Source: Zychaea mexicana (Eukaryota; Mucoromycota; Mucoromycetes; Mucorales; Lichtheimiaceae). Taken from it: a DNA stretch of 64,000 bases. Of the stretch, positions 23,398 to 37,918 are shown piece after piece (within the stretch, counting starts at the first letter, position 1; each line of letters begins with the position of its first letter). The notes below the pieces were generated by a model that did not search any database, was not told the origin of the DNA, and saw only the letters and a list, made by a program, of their open reading frames with translations. A program made the translations under genes and the position numbers. Where the stretch lies: assembly GCF_025766255.1 (NCBI RefSeq), contig NW_026516753.1, forward strand, positions 121,853 to 185,852, in the 5' to 3' direction.

Positions 23398-25342
23398 CCA
23401 AACCGCATGATGCTAAAAAACCAAGGCATTTCAATCCTAAGCGAATGACAAACCTAATGATGATAAGAGGGCAACATGATCATCACCCGCTTATTCTTTC
23501 GCAACCATCCACACACACATTTCCCTCCTTTTGTGAATACTTGTAAAAATCCACACATGTACACTACTAGGATGTTATATCTCAATGCTAACGTTGCTAC
23601 TACCAGGTAGCAATATCAGGTGATGAGGCTCTCTTCTAGGAGACTTGATTCACCTAGTAGCTTATGCATAAAAGGAAAAGGAAACTCCATGTATTATTAC
23701 AGATGATATCATCATCTGTTCGATAATCGTTGCAAAAAGTATAAAAGAACTCCTGACATACTTGTCATATTTAAAAAAATCACTTGCCGGTGAATGCATC
23801 ACTGACGATTTACCGTAGTATCACACGTTGGTAGTGATCCTTAATAGGTCCTATAGCAAAGACGATGACACTTTTTCAACTCTATAAAAGTGTGTGCGCT
23901 TTCTATCTTTCCCATATAATCACTTGAGACGTGTGTTAGCGAATGATGATAAGACTAGGCAGCCATTCTTTTCCATCGTGTGGACCAAAAGATAAACCAT
24001 CGAGCGTAGTTGAAACTTTGAATTGCTTTAGCGATAGAAGAAAGAAACATCTCTTCTCTCTCTCTCTCTCTCTCTCTCCGATTATCGGAACGGGCTATTT
24101 GAGTTTGGATAAAGCACATATGATAACAACGATGCGGTTGCTGTGTTCTACGTTCGAAAATGATATGTTGATACGGCTCACGGGCGGCTATAGCAAATCG
24201 ATATAAATTTCTGCATAGGTAGTTAAAAGTTGACATGCATTTCATATAGTATTTTGTTCAGTGATCTAATAGATTTCGATGACGGCGCTCTTGTCTGCTC
24301 CTTTTTAAACAAAAAAGTAAAAATAGAATGAGTAGCTGCTTCATTGCATGCAGCAATGGTTATGTTTCTCTAAAAATGTATCCATGCATGTAAAATACAG
24401 CATATGATTACATATCGCGTGAGCCTAGCAAGCAGTGAGTAGGTTGTAAAACCTAAAAACATATAACGTAGTTTCCCCAGGCCGCACATTTTCCCCCCCG
24501 AATCCATGTTGTTGCCTCGGAAAGGATGATGCCAAGGAGTCTGCAACCAAAAAGCCCAGTCAGCCGGCGGTATATTACCGTATATAAAGTTAATAGAAAG
24601 TCGGATGCAGCATGTGCTTCTCAAAGAAAAACTCCTCGAAACTTGGGAATGAGAGGGTAATGAGGAGAGGAGGGTTCCCGTATACGACCGGGCTTGGGCC
24701 CAGCTCGCCTCTCTGCTTGTTGCTGCTCTGCTTCCGGGCTGTATGCATCATATCAGAAAAGATCAATTATCTCTATACTTCAGCCCGCAGTTCAAAGATG
24801 ATGATGATTAGCAGTCTTGGAAAGCTTAAAACTACACAACAGCCCTTTCATATCGATAAAAACCGTGACGCAAAGGTAATTATATCGATAGTAGGATAAG
24901 CCCTCCTATTTCTCACTATGATATTTCCCTCAATTGAGCCATTTTTTGGAGCTCATTTGTTGATCAGGCTTTTTGATAATGATATCCAAGCTAATAACAT
25001 GAGGGAGAGCCCTTTCCAAAATAAGCACCCGTTTCAAAGCTGATCGGGTATATTAGGCAGATAGCAAGTGTGTGCGTGAATACAACATTCACCCCACAGC
25101 ATGAGCCCTCATTCAAGAAATCGTGAGAAATGCTGTCCAAGACACACGGCGATCTTTGTCTTGACCCCGAATTCCTTTTTCGGAGTGGATCGGAAAGTGA
25201 TATTGACGGCTCGTTACGAGAACGCCCGATATATATATATATATCAAACAAAAGAGTGGAGACCCAATCATTATTATGCCAGGAATAAATTTTTTTTTTT
25301 TAATGAAATGCATTATAGAACACAAAATGTTTTATTTTTCAT
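23398..25342. other. gene-poor region
   Basis: Nothing recognised. It contains a (CT)n run near 24055-24078 and AT-rich stretches. Open frames here are short and lack splice-consistent extension. Confidence 0.5.
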
Positions 25343-26122
25343 TCAAATGATCGCGGGGGAAGCACATGTGAATTTGTTTTGAAGAGTATTATGGGTTACA
25401 AGAATTCGACAGTCCAGGTTAGGTAGATCGAGGGGTATAATGATATTGCTATTACTACTACTGCTGTTACTGCTACTGCTACTGATGATGATGTTTGATA
25501 ACAGTGGAGGCGTGGTAGGAGGCGAAGGTGGTAACGAGATGGGTGATAATGACAATAGAGGTTGCGCCTGCGCTTGATGTGTTGCTGATGTTGCCGCTAC
25601 TGCGGGAAAGGATGGTGATAATGAAGAAGAAGAAGATGATGATGATGATACTGATACTGATACTGATGGTGTGGAAGGTGGTGACAGTAATGATTGCTGC
25701 TGTTGTGGTTGCGGTAGCGCAGGTGCGACCACAGGATGACTGACAACCTCTTGTTGTTGTTGTTCCTCATCCTCTTCATCATCCATGTTGCTGTGGGCTA
25801 ATGGCGAATGATGGTGTGGAGGATAGTGTTGATGGTGGTGGTTGCTCTGTGGAGGATCATCATAGCCTACTTCGTCGTCTTCGGCAGCCATGACTCGGCG
25901 ATTTGTGCGAGTCTGACGCTTGTTGAGGACAGAGTCTGCCTTGTTCATGGTATTGTACAAAAGGACACGCTCACGGATGTGGTAGCTTGGCCGACGGCGT
26001 TTTTCGTCTCGATCCAGCTTTTTGCATGCAAGCGAAAAGGCTTTGGTGGCCATCTGTCGAGGCGACATGTTGCGAGTAGAGGTGAAGATGGTGCTAGGTG
26101 CGTTGTTTCGTTTGTTCCACAT
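25343..26122 (-). CDS. unknown protein with basic N-terminus and low-complexity tail
   Basis: Single open frame of 259 residues with its own TATA box 147 bp upstream. The N-terminal third is ordered-looking and basic: MSPRQMATKAFSLACKKLDR, then RRRPSYHIRERVLLYNTMNK and KRQTRTNRRVMAAEDDEVGY. The rest is His-, Gln-, Pro- and Ser-rich (HHHQHYPPHHHSPLAHSNMD, a polySer run encoded by TCA/TCT/TCG repeats). I do not recognise the family. Divergent from the HAC1-like bZIP gene with about 0.7 kb between starts. The N-terminal block looks like the conserved part. The frame could be shorter at the 3' end, since the tail is repeat-driven. Confidence 0.55.
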   Translation of the reverse strand: MWNKRNNAPSTIFTSTRNMSPRQMATKAFSLACKKLDRDEKRRRPSYHIRERVLLYNTMNKADSVLNKRQTRTNRRVMAAEDDEVGYDDPPQSNHHHQHYPPHHHSPLAHSNMDDEEDEEQQQQEVVSHPVVAPALPQPQQQQSLLSPPSTPSVSVSVSSSSSSSSSLSPSFPAVAATSATHQAQAQPLLSLSPISLPPSPPTTPPLLSNIIISSSSSNSSSSNSNIIIPLDLPNLDCRILVTHNTLQNKFTCASPAII

Positions 26123-26268
26123 GTTGATTGTTTTTTTATAAGAGTAGGTTAATTGATGTAGTAATAGTAGTAGTAGTAGATATCCGTGTGATCATCGAAC
26201 GGTCAGAATTCAAAGGAGGAGAGGGGTGGACGTTTGAAAGGTTTTTTTGATCCCAGGATAGGCTTGCC

Positions 26269-26276
26269 CTTTTATA
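26269..26276 (-). promoter_or_regulatory. TATA box of unknown gene
   Basis: TATAAAAG on the minus strand, 147 bp upstream of the ATG at 26122. Confidence 0.5.
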
Positions 26277-26691
26277 CGATTTTGAGAAATTGCACGGGGG
26301 TGGGGGGGAAATAAGTCGAGGCTATGCGGAACTGACCGGAACCTTTGCATGTGCATCCCTCGTCGGAATGGGCATTACTATGAGTGTGTGTGGGCGAGGG
26401 GTTTTTTTGTTCTCGATCCAAAAAGGCACTTGTGTCTTGGAGGCAACTCCGCAAAACCAAGGTGTGTTTGTGATTCATGTTGATATGACACAATATGGGC
26501 GTATAATTTAGCGGGGTTGTGTGGACCGCATGGACCTTTTTTTTTTTTTTTTTGCTTCTTTTGCTCAACCCGTTCCGTGGAAGACCAAAAAAGCCTCTGC
26601 GGCAAGCCTGGGTGGTTTCGAAGGCGTCTCACCCAGCCTTGGCTGGTTTCGCAGCAATCCGCGGTGTCCAAAAATAGACCGCCGCGGAACA

Positions 26692-26710
26692 AGTGGTCAG
26701 CTGTGATTGG
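26692..26710. promoter_or_regulatory. ERSE-like element upstream of the bZIP gene
   Basis: The plus strand reads AGTGG, nine bases, ATTGG. On the minus strand this is CCAAT-N9-CCACT, one base from the vertebrate ER stress response element CCAAT-N9-CCACG. It lies about 150 bp above the bZIP ATG. The spacing match is exact, but the element is short and its use in fungi is not established. Confidence 0.3.
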
Positions 26711-26857
26711 GTATTGAGAAATTGAAATATAGCGTTTCCTCCTGCAGCGAAGCTCGCTTTTCTTTTTTTCTTTATTCGACGATTCCTGCTTTTTTTTTTC
26801 TCCATTGGGTGGTGGACACAAATAAAAAAAAGAAACCAGCGTTTATTGTTTTAAAAA

Positions 26858-27816
26858 ATGATCTCAAACCAACAGCAACAACATTCATTGCCAGACAATG
26901 TGAGCCTGGAGGCCCTGTTGTCGTCATTCCCAGGCGACTTTGCAGTCAATCCATTGGTTACGGTCACTTGCTCTAGCGGCAGCCCCGGCAGCCCTAGCAG
27001 CACCAGCAGCAGCAACAGCAACAGCAACAACAACAACAACAGCAACAACAATAGTCCTAAGCGCACTGTCGTGCAGACCAAAAAGTCTCGACTCTCCTTG
27101 GACGACAAAGACCAAAAGACAAAAGAAAGGTTTGTTTTTTTTTTTTAATATATATTAGCTTTTTCTCTTTTACCGTTGACTAAAAATCATGTTTGGATAA
27201 CAGAATCCTGCGGAACAGAGCAGCGGCTCAAGAGTCAAGAGATAAGAAGCGTCGCTATGTCGTCGACTTGGAAGCAAGGAACAAACAATTGCAGGAGGAA
27301 AATGAACGGGTGACGAAGCGTGCCAAGACTTTGGAAGCTCATAATCAAATTTTGAGCGCCCAACTCCTTGTCCTGAGCCAACACTTTGCAAAAATGACCG
27401 ACGGTGGCTCTTCTCTGGTGAATGATGGCTTTTGCGATTCAGCACGGATCGCGAAGAGGATATGCGTACCCGTGGCTCCAGTCTGTTGATCTCGTTCTGT
27501 CGTTCAATGTTCGTGTGTCGTCGTCGTCTCAACCCCCCTCGTCCACCACCCAATGGATAAAAGATGCAGCAGAACAACAACAACAACAACGACGAAAACG
27601 ATCGATCAACTATGAGCATGGAGCACAATTACGACGTGTCCTGTCCCCGCAGCGGAGGCTGTCAAACACGAAGGGCTTGAACCACCTCAGCTTTTGCCGT
27701 CACCTATACTATCGTCTGTGTCCTCGAACGATGATGTTCAGTTGGATGATTTGTTTTTCGACTGGGAAGGTTTGCAGCAAATCCCCAGCCCACCGCAACA
27801 ACAACAACAACAATAA
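26858..27816 (+). CDS. HAC1: HAC1/HacA/XBP1-like bZIP factor of the unfolded protein response
   Basis: Predicted transcription factor that Ire1 activates by cytoplasmic mRNA splicing during ER stress. Exon 1 (26858-27129) encodes a Gln/Ser/Asn-rich N-terminus. A normal GT-AG intron (27130-27203) interrupts the start of the basic region. Exon 2 carries KERILRNRAAAQESRDKKRR, the HAC1/HacA-type basic region, followed by a leucine zipper (LEARNKQLQEENERV, then LEAHNQILSAQLLVL). Unspliced, the frame stops at TGA 27487-27489. Removing 27443-27649 (207 nt), bounded by two Ire1-type hairpins, joins D-S-A to AEAVKHEGLEPPQLLPSP and then DDVQLDDLFFDWEGLQQIPS, an acidic/aromatic activation-like tail ending in polyGln and TAA 27814-27816. 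The spliced protein is 225 residues. The unspliced form would end 15 codons after the cut. Family call is strong; the unconventional intron is inferred from hairpins and phase. Confidence 0.88.
27430..27456 (+). promoter_or_regulatory. 5' Ire1-type splice-site hairpin
   Basis: A 7-base loop, CAGCACG (27440-27446), is closed by a stem of up to ten pairs: TTTTGCGATT with GATCGCGAAG, three of them G-U. Ire1 substrates are cut after the third loop base, G, in loops of the type CNG|C. Here that is between 27442 and 27443, after codon position 1. Confidence 0.8.
27635..27670 (+). promoter_or_regulatory. 3' Ire1-type splice-site hairpin
   Basis: The loop CCGCAGC (27647-27653) equals the loop of the 5' site of animal XBP1 as I know it. 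It is closed by TCC/GGA plus two further pairs around a bulged G, with an outer CGTGT/ACACG stem (27635-27639 with 27666-27670). The cut after 27649 leaves CA to complete the codon begun by G at 27442. Confidence 0.75.
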
Positions 27817-29876
27817 TCCAATCATTTCTTCCTTTCAATCATTTATCCTTTTACCCCTCGCTCGTCTTCATACTTATTGCATTTGTTTTCTTTTCTCTTT
27901 TATCCAGTACTCTTTACTTCTTTATTTCTTTTGGCATTTAATAAACGCAGCTTTTTCCATATCCTCAGTAACTTTCGGTTTGACATGAGAAGCAGCAAAG
28001 CTGTTATTACTGGCAATCTGCCTCTTATTACAATGCAGTTGTTCACGTCTGCATAGTTTCAAAATTAGACAAAAACACTTGTTCAGTGGCCACACTCTGT
28101 TACATGTGCTATATTAATACACTGCCCTGATAATGTGTACTGCAGTATATACTCTCAGCTGTTGAACGAGGCGATCAAGAAGCTTACATGGAAATAGTTG
28201 TACAGGGATTGTAAGTAGATGTTGATAATGATAGTGCTGTAGTTATGTTGCGTAACTACATGAGCGAAGATCTCGGATGATTCTGTTTAGAAGATGCCTC
28301 TTGGGAAAAGTTGATGCTGTCGAGAGTTAACGCTAACGAGGTTGACCTTGACGGTGATCAACCTGTATATATCAGCACGACCCTAAGTCATCATGTGCAT
28401 CCATTCGTGCTAATGGCCAGCATATGGTGCTAACTGTGTCTGTGCGTATTACATAGCAAGGAAGCAAGCCGTAGAACTTGTATCCCTGCTGTTATTTTCT
28501 ATGGACAGTCATTATAGACATGTTCTCTTTCAGCCGCAACTTTTGAAATCCAAATGCAATGATAGTATTACATACTGTACATCTGTTCTTGTCGAGTAGA
28601 TAATGTTAGTGTACTCGTATCACCTTCGACAACTGTTTTCATGAGGATGGAGTTCTTCCTGCTCGCAACTGGCTCGGTCAGCAAAGTTGAGAGAATTCAT
28701 GCTCTTTGCATCTTTGCTTAGGTCAGTCCTTATCCTCTGTAACAGCTTCTTTCCTTAATCTATAAAACAGAACATACCTCTTTCAGCTTTATGCAAAACA
28801 GAGATGTTAAATGAGTTTAATTAAAGACGAAGAGAGAAATAAAAAAAACTACTTGGATGCCATCCTGTGATTTGACGTATCAAGTCGCGCAAACAAGCTG
28901 GTTCGTATGCATGGTTTTCTTGCAAAGCTTGGAAGCCAGAAAACAATTTTTTTCTGTTAAATACAAGTAAAGTGCGATCTTTGGTTTTGATGTACAAGCG
29001 CTTCCACCTTTTCTTTTCACTCGTAGGCGATGCCACTTTTTTAATATACGAGCTTGTCTCCACCTACTTCATCAACCAATTGCCATTAAATTGCACAGGC
29101 GGCTTTAATAACAACTTTGATGAGCGATATCCACGAGACGGAAGATCGTATATTTCGAGTCAGGTCACTGCATCTATTATATGTTGCACCGAGTCACCAG
29201 ATACATCTCTCTAGTAGTCCGAACAACAAAAATACTCTACTTTACACACTTGAGCAATATGTTACAAGTCAACGCAACATTCGCCAAAAGCAAAGAGTCA
29301 TAAACCTCGATTGCTTTTAAATTTCGATCAAGCCCAAAGAACTGCTTACTGATATCGTAGACATCTTTACTGTATGACTTATGATAAAGCACCAGGCCGA
29401 GAAAAAAAAACAATGGGATGCTGACACCCTTGTGAACGAATTTCCGCATAGTGGCGGGTAAAGCTTTCCGTGACAAGTTCCAAAAAAAAGATTGTTGAAC
29501 GATCAAATGACAAACACACTGTGTGCTTTGAAAGAGGTAGCTCGTTGTTGCTTATCGGTGTTAAAGTAGCACTCACACAACTTATTAAAATAATACTAAA
29601 TGATATTGCAAAAACCCCAAAGGAATGATTACTATTGTAAAAAATACCTTATCAAGAACCCACAAATGATAACAGTAAAGGATCATCAGTTCGAGTTAAA
29701 TGCTCAACTCAATCTTTGATGTTTGCGGCCCAAAGACAATATACCTGATAAAGCACAGTTAAGTAATGCCGTAAATTTTTTAAAGACGACCGTCTGGATG
29801 AAGACCTCATTCCTCGGCAATAAAATATTTACTTACCTACGCTATGTATTAACAAGATTTACGCAGTAATACAGTA
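27817..29876. other. gene-poor region
   Basis: After the 3' region of the bZIP gene I see no supported gene. A short minus-strand exon-like frame (FSGFQALQENHAYEPACLRD, 28865-28955, with an acag acceptor) and another at 29237-29506 have no phase-consistent partners. Confidence 0.4.
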
Positions 29877-30380
29877 CACTGCATTTGGTGGATTCCCGAG
29901 GAATCCCGAGAGCTTGGCACGACGTCGCGAGCAGGTAATCTTACATGAGAATTCAGTTTGAAGTTTATACAAGTTACTCCACCGTTTATCACAGCAGTAC
30001 TGACATCCTTTTTGTTACTTAGGCGAGAACGGCAATGACGCGCTTGCGCAGGCAAAGGAGATGAGAAGCAAGAAGATTCGACGGGAGGTAAATTGAGATG
30101 TTGTGCCTGCGATTCATGCTGTGAAACAGTAGCTTACCTGCTTTTTCATTAGGAGCAGCAACAACAACAACAGCAACAGGAGCAGGAGGAGTTCGACAGT
30201 TTGTCCCCACTGTCATTATCATCATCACCATGGTCGCCCGCGCCTTCTTGGGTAGAATTTCCCTCTCTCTCTCTCGCCCTCCCCCTCCCTATAACAACAA
30301 CAACAACAGCAATAAAGATCTCTGTAATGTTGACCTCTGCACCGCACGCACTTTTATTATTTTTGGTGGGTCTTGCATAA
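29877..30380 (+). CDS. possible 3' exons of an unknown gene
   Basis: Three consecutive open pieces join in phase through GT-AG introns. The first ends at 29934 (IWWIPEESRELGTTSRA), the second is 30023-30087 (ENGNDALAQAKEMRSKKIRR) and the third runs from 30153 to TAA 30378-30380 (QQEQEEFDSLSPLSLSSSPW, then low complexity). An acceptor (aatacag) precedes the first piece, but I could not find the upstream exon. Composition resembles a Gln/Ser-rich regulatory protein. It may be a gene remnant. No family recognised. Confidence 0.33.
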
Positions 30381-31176
30381 TGTCTACGTCGATCAAAAGT
30401 TTAAGAGTGTGCCTCGTCTGTTTGCTCTACCTCTGGAGCTGCATCTATTATGTCCGAAACATGCTTTTCGTCATGCATGCTTACGATCGTGATTGGTATC
30501 TGCATGCAGATGAATTCAGGTGCCGATCGAAAACGTCTCCATAAATTGACAATCCGGTTTTTTTATGCTACGCGTGAGTATACATACCTACTCTAAAGCA
30601 TTAGTCTCTAACAAACATTGTTTCTTTATATAACAAAATTGTGATAAGTCTTTTATTGCTATTGTAAATTGAAACGAATGCTGTCCTGCAGAATGATTTC
30701 TTGGATGCGTTAATACATGGCAAACATGGATGCTAATAGCGAATGTTGATACTTGTGTGTGTAACGGTTTCCCATGTTCGTCCATTAACATATCCCATGT
30801 TAGCTGAAGCAGCCCAGTGTCCCACACTCACATAACCTATTGTTAGGAGCTGTTAGGTAGTACATACAATCAATTGATTACACGCCCTTCACTTGACATT
30901 GAATGCCTGTTGTCAAAAACGGACTACTATCCTCCCATCATCTCTTAAAGACCAATTAATCCACAAACGACAGATAACACTCTCCATCGCTATGGTGTTG
31001 GAAAGGGAGAGAGGCGAGAGAAAGAAAGAAAAATTGAATGCTGCTATTTGTAAAATGTGTTCGGATTGAATTAAATTCAATCGAAAATGTGTGTATGTGT
31101 GCTGAACGAGAAAATATGTTGAATATAAGGGGAATGGCGTGCTGGAAATATCTTTTTACATTGCAAGGATGAATTT
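30381..31176. other. intergenic
   Basis: No feature recognised; includes the 3' region of the minus-strand kinase gene. Confidence 0.5.
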
Positions 31177-32100
31177 CTATTCAAACTGCTGCTGCATATA
31201 CCTCACTTCTTGGAAATAGGGGTGGTTTAATGCATCCTTTGCGGATATTCTTAGCTGAGGCTGGTACTGCAACATGCGGGATAGCAGATCACGACCGCAT
31301 GCGTCTACTAGAGGAAGTACTGTTGATATATGTTGACTGGGATAAATGACCTGGTTGGGCTTGTATTCCGGCAGTTGCGACACACCAGGCCATGTTTGCT
31401 CTGTAGGTGTTCCCATCATGCGGAAGATCTTTTGCAACTGGTCTTCGTTCGTCGTACCAGGGAACAGTGGACGGCCGGTGTACATTTCTGCCATGATACA
31501 GCCGGCTGACCAGATATCGATTGACGTTGAATACATACGCGAGCCAAGCAGTACGTCTGGCGCTCGATACCACAATGTGACAACTTCGTTTGAAAATGTA
31601 TTCACTGGAATACCAAAAGCGCGTGCCAATCCAAAGTCGCCGAGCTTGAGTTCCAGTCGCTTATTGATGAGCAAGTTTTGAGGCTTTAAATCGCGGTGCA
31701 ACACACGATTCTCGTGGCAGTAAGCAATGCCTTTGAGCAATTGGTACATGAAGGACTTGATGATGGTCGTTTCGAGTGCCGTGTGGCCGGTCCGTGCTGT
31801 TGCATCCATGTACTTTTTCAGGTCCTGATCCATGTATTCAAAGATTAAAATGAGTTTGGATTCGGTATGGATTACATCAATGAGTCGAACAATGTTGGGA
31901 TGCTTGAGTTCTTTCATGAGTGAGATTTCGCGTATGGCCGTCGACGGTGCGCCTTCTTCGGCATCCAAATGAATCTCCTTGAGCGCGACCATTTCGCCAC
32001 TTAGCCGGCTCTTGCCCTTGAATACAGTCGCATACGTGCCTTCACCAAGCTTCTCCAGTCGAGCATACCGCTGATCAGGAGTTCCACCTGTGGTTGACAT
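31177..32100 (-). CDS. PHO85: PHO85-type cyclin-dependent kinase (copy 2)
   Basis: Single-exon CDK of 307 residues, starting [20 protein letters not shown] and carrying the same diagnostic motifs as copy 1: [82 protein letters not shown] and [20 protein letters not shown]. It is nearly collinear with the protein at 20686-21645 but lacks that copy's glycine-rich insert and ends VRYMQQQFE. The two lie about 9.5 kb apart in inverted orientation and both lack introns. A partner cyclin cannot be predicted. The leader upstream is CT/GA-rich and borders the start region of the MRCK-like gene, giving a divergent promoter of about 530 bp. Confidence 0.95.
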   Translation of the reverse strand: MSTTGGTPDQRYARLEKLGEGTYATVFKGKSRLSGEMVALKEIHLDAEEGAPSTAIREISLMKELKHPNIVRLIDVIHTESKLILIFEYMDQDLKKYMDATARTGHTALETTIIKSFMYQLLKGIAYCHENRVLHRDLKPQNLLINKRLELKLGDFGLARAFGIPVNTFSNEVVTLWYRAPDVLLGSRMYSTSIDIWSAGCIMAEMYTGRPLFPGTTNEDQLQKIFRMMGTPTEQTWPGVSQLPEYKPNQVIYPSQHISTVLPLVDACGRDLLSRMLQYQPQLRISAKDALNHPYFQEVRYMQQQFE

Positions 32101-32627
32101 TAGTACGTATAATTTGAATTAGAAAGAGAGAAAAGAAAAAAAGGAGTAGGGTGGGGTTGAAGGCGGGTTGTTTGACTGGTTTAGTGTGGTCGGCACTGTT
32201 GCGTATGCGTGTATCAAGAGAAGCTGTTTGCTGCGCCCGTCCCGTCGTAAACTTTTGCCTTGGACGGACTGTTGTTGTTGTTGTTATTGCTGCTGCATCC
32301 CTTCGTCTCTCACGCACACACACACACTCTCTCTCTCGTTCGCACTCGGCTCTCTCGGAATTTTCAGAAAGGGCGCGCTTGTACTTTTTTTTTGTTGAAA
32401 ACATTCTCCTTCTTTTGGTTATTCACTGCACTTCTTTCTTCCTTTGCAAATCATAGCACAGCTTGACCTTCTCTTCTTCTTACCTTTCCATTTCTATCAG
32501 TATATTGCTGCTTCTCTTTCCCTTTCTCTCTCTCTCTCTCTCTTTTTCTTTCTTTCCTCGTCCTTTTCCCCTCCGCTTTATTTATTACGACCTCAAATAC
32601 TTGTGCTTACCTACTCATAATTCCCTT

Positions 32628-36648
<4,021 letters not shown>

Positions 36649-37036
36649 AATAAAAGAGAGGATAGGAAAGAAAAGAAAAGAGCGTTAATGTGCTCTTAAC
36701 AAGTGTTTATGTATATCATCAGTTGAGTGATATACTGCACTCCTAAATATTGCATGTATTTTTGCCGCTTTTTGTATATAATGATAGCTCTTTTTTTTAT
36801 AATAAAAAAAGAAAGACAAAACACGAAATGATGAGCGCTGTTTTAGCAGTAGCAATGGTCTGGAATGTGAATCGTGTGTTGTAAGGATATAATGTGCGTC
36901 TTTTCACGATAACAGAAATAAGCGTCGATGACAAGTAACATTCAGAAGAAAAGAAAGACAGAAATATGCCCAAGAAGAGAAAGGGTGTCGGTGGTGGTGG
37001 TGGTAATAGTATAGCTGGTTTGAGGTGGGGTAGAAT
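36649..37036. other. intergenic, 3' regions
   Basis: AT-rich, converging 3' ends of the kinase gene and the small coiled-coil gene. No gene seen. Confidence 0.5.
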
Positions 37037-37264
37037 CTAACGTCTGTCGGAAGCCATCATCATTTTCTCTCGTACGGCCACGATATTCTGCTTGATCCAA
37101 AGGTCCTTCTCACGCAACTCTTGCTCCTCGCGCCGCAGCTTTGCAATCTCTTCCCGCAGTTGTTGCTCTCTGTTTACGAGGGTACCATGTGACGCGTCCC
37201 GAAGCAAACCTTCGTCGTGGTGAGGATGGTGATGGTGGAAACTGCCGTTGCTTGTACCGTTCAT
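37037..37264 (-). CDS. small coiled-coil protein
   Basis: An open frame of 75 codons from ATG 37264. It has a His-rich N-terminus (GSFHHHHPHHDEGLL) and a strongly charged helix (NREQQLREEIAKLRREEQEL followed by REKDLWIKQNIVAVREKMMM) that would form a coiled coil, ending ASDRR then TAG or TAA. I do not recognise it. The helix is far from random composition, so a real small gene is likely; an upstream exon cannot be excluded. Confidence 0.5.
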   Translation of the reverse strand: MNGTSNGSFHHHHPHHDEGLLRDASHGTLVNREQQLREEIAKLRREEQELREKDLWIKQNIVAVREKMMMASDRR

Positions 37265-37918
37265 ATTCAACAGAAAAGTTTATAATAATAGTAGTAGAGA
37301 GTTTAGTAAGAGTGAAAGGAAAAGGAGATAGAGAAAAGGAAGAAAGAAAGAAAAATGGGTTTTTTAGCATAATATATTTTATATGGTAGTTCATGCATTC
37401 TTACTCCATCCCCTGCCTGGTACGCTACTGCACACATACACACAGAATATAAGCCAACCCCTAAAAAAGGTTTAGTTCCAGTGTGTAATGTGTACTCACG
37501 TCAATAGCATCCTCTATAGTACTAGTGCCTTTTGATTAGAAAATACGGCGCCATCACCTATACGATTACACCGCTTATACGGACGGGTTGATTATTACGT
37601 TTGTTTTATTGACGTCGTCGTCTCACACGACAAGCATGATTTTGTTGCTCAAGACACCGATACTTTGTAGTTTTAAAATCAAGATCCAACATCTAGCATA
37701 CACGTACTTTTGCAAAGAAACAATAGGAAAAAGATCCATGAAGGCATGCAACTATAAGCGTTTATCATCGTCATATTCCCAGAAAGAAATACGCACAATA
37801 GCATCGGTTTCGTCTGCACATTGTTAAATATCAACTGTGTTTACAACATTTTTTTTGCACACCCGAGAAATGTTAGGTCTCCCGAACTCAGCTTTTTCTG
37901 CTCTTTTTCGTGTACACT
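37265..37918. other. intergenic
   Basis: No feature recognised between the divergent small coiled-coil gene and POP7. Confidence 0.4.

Noticed and set aside
27473..27649. Alternative 5' cut at CCG|TGGC (after 27472) for the HAC1-like intron
   Set aside because: It also keeps phase, but no stable 7-base-loop hairpin forms there, whereas CAGCACG at 27440 has a stem of up to ten pairs.
27422..27988. 188-codon plus-strand frame overlapping the bZIP gene
   Set aside because: It is an out-of-frame shadow of the bZIP exon, intron and tail; composition is explained by the real frame.
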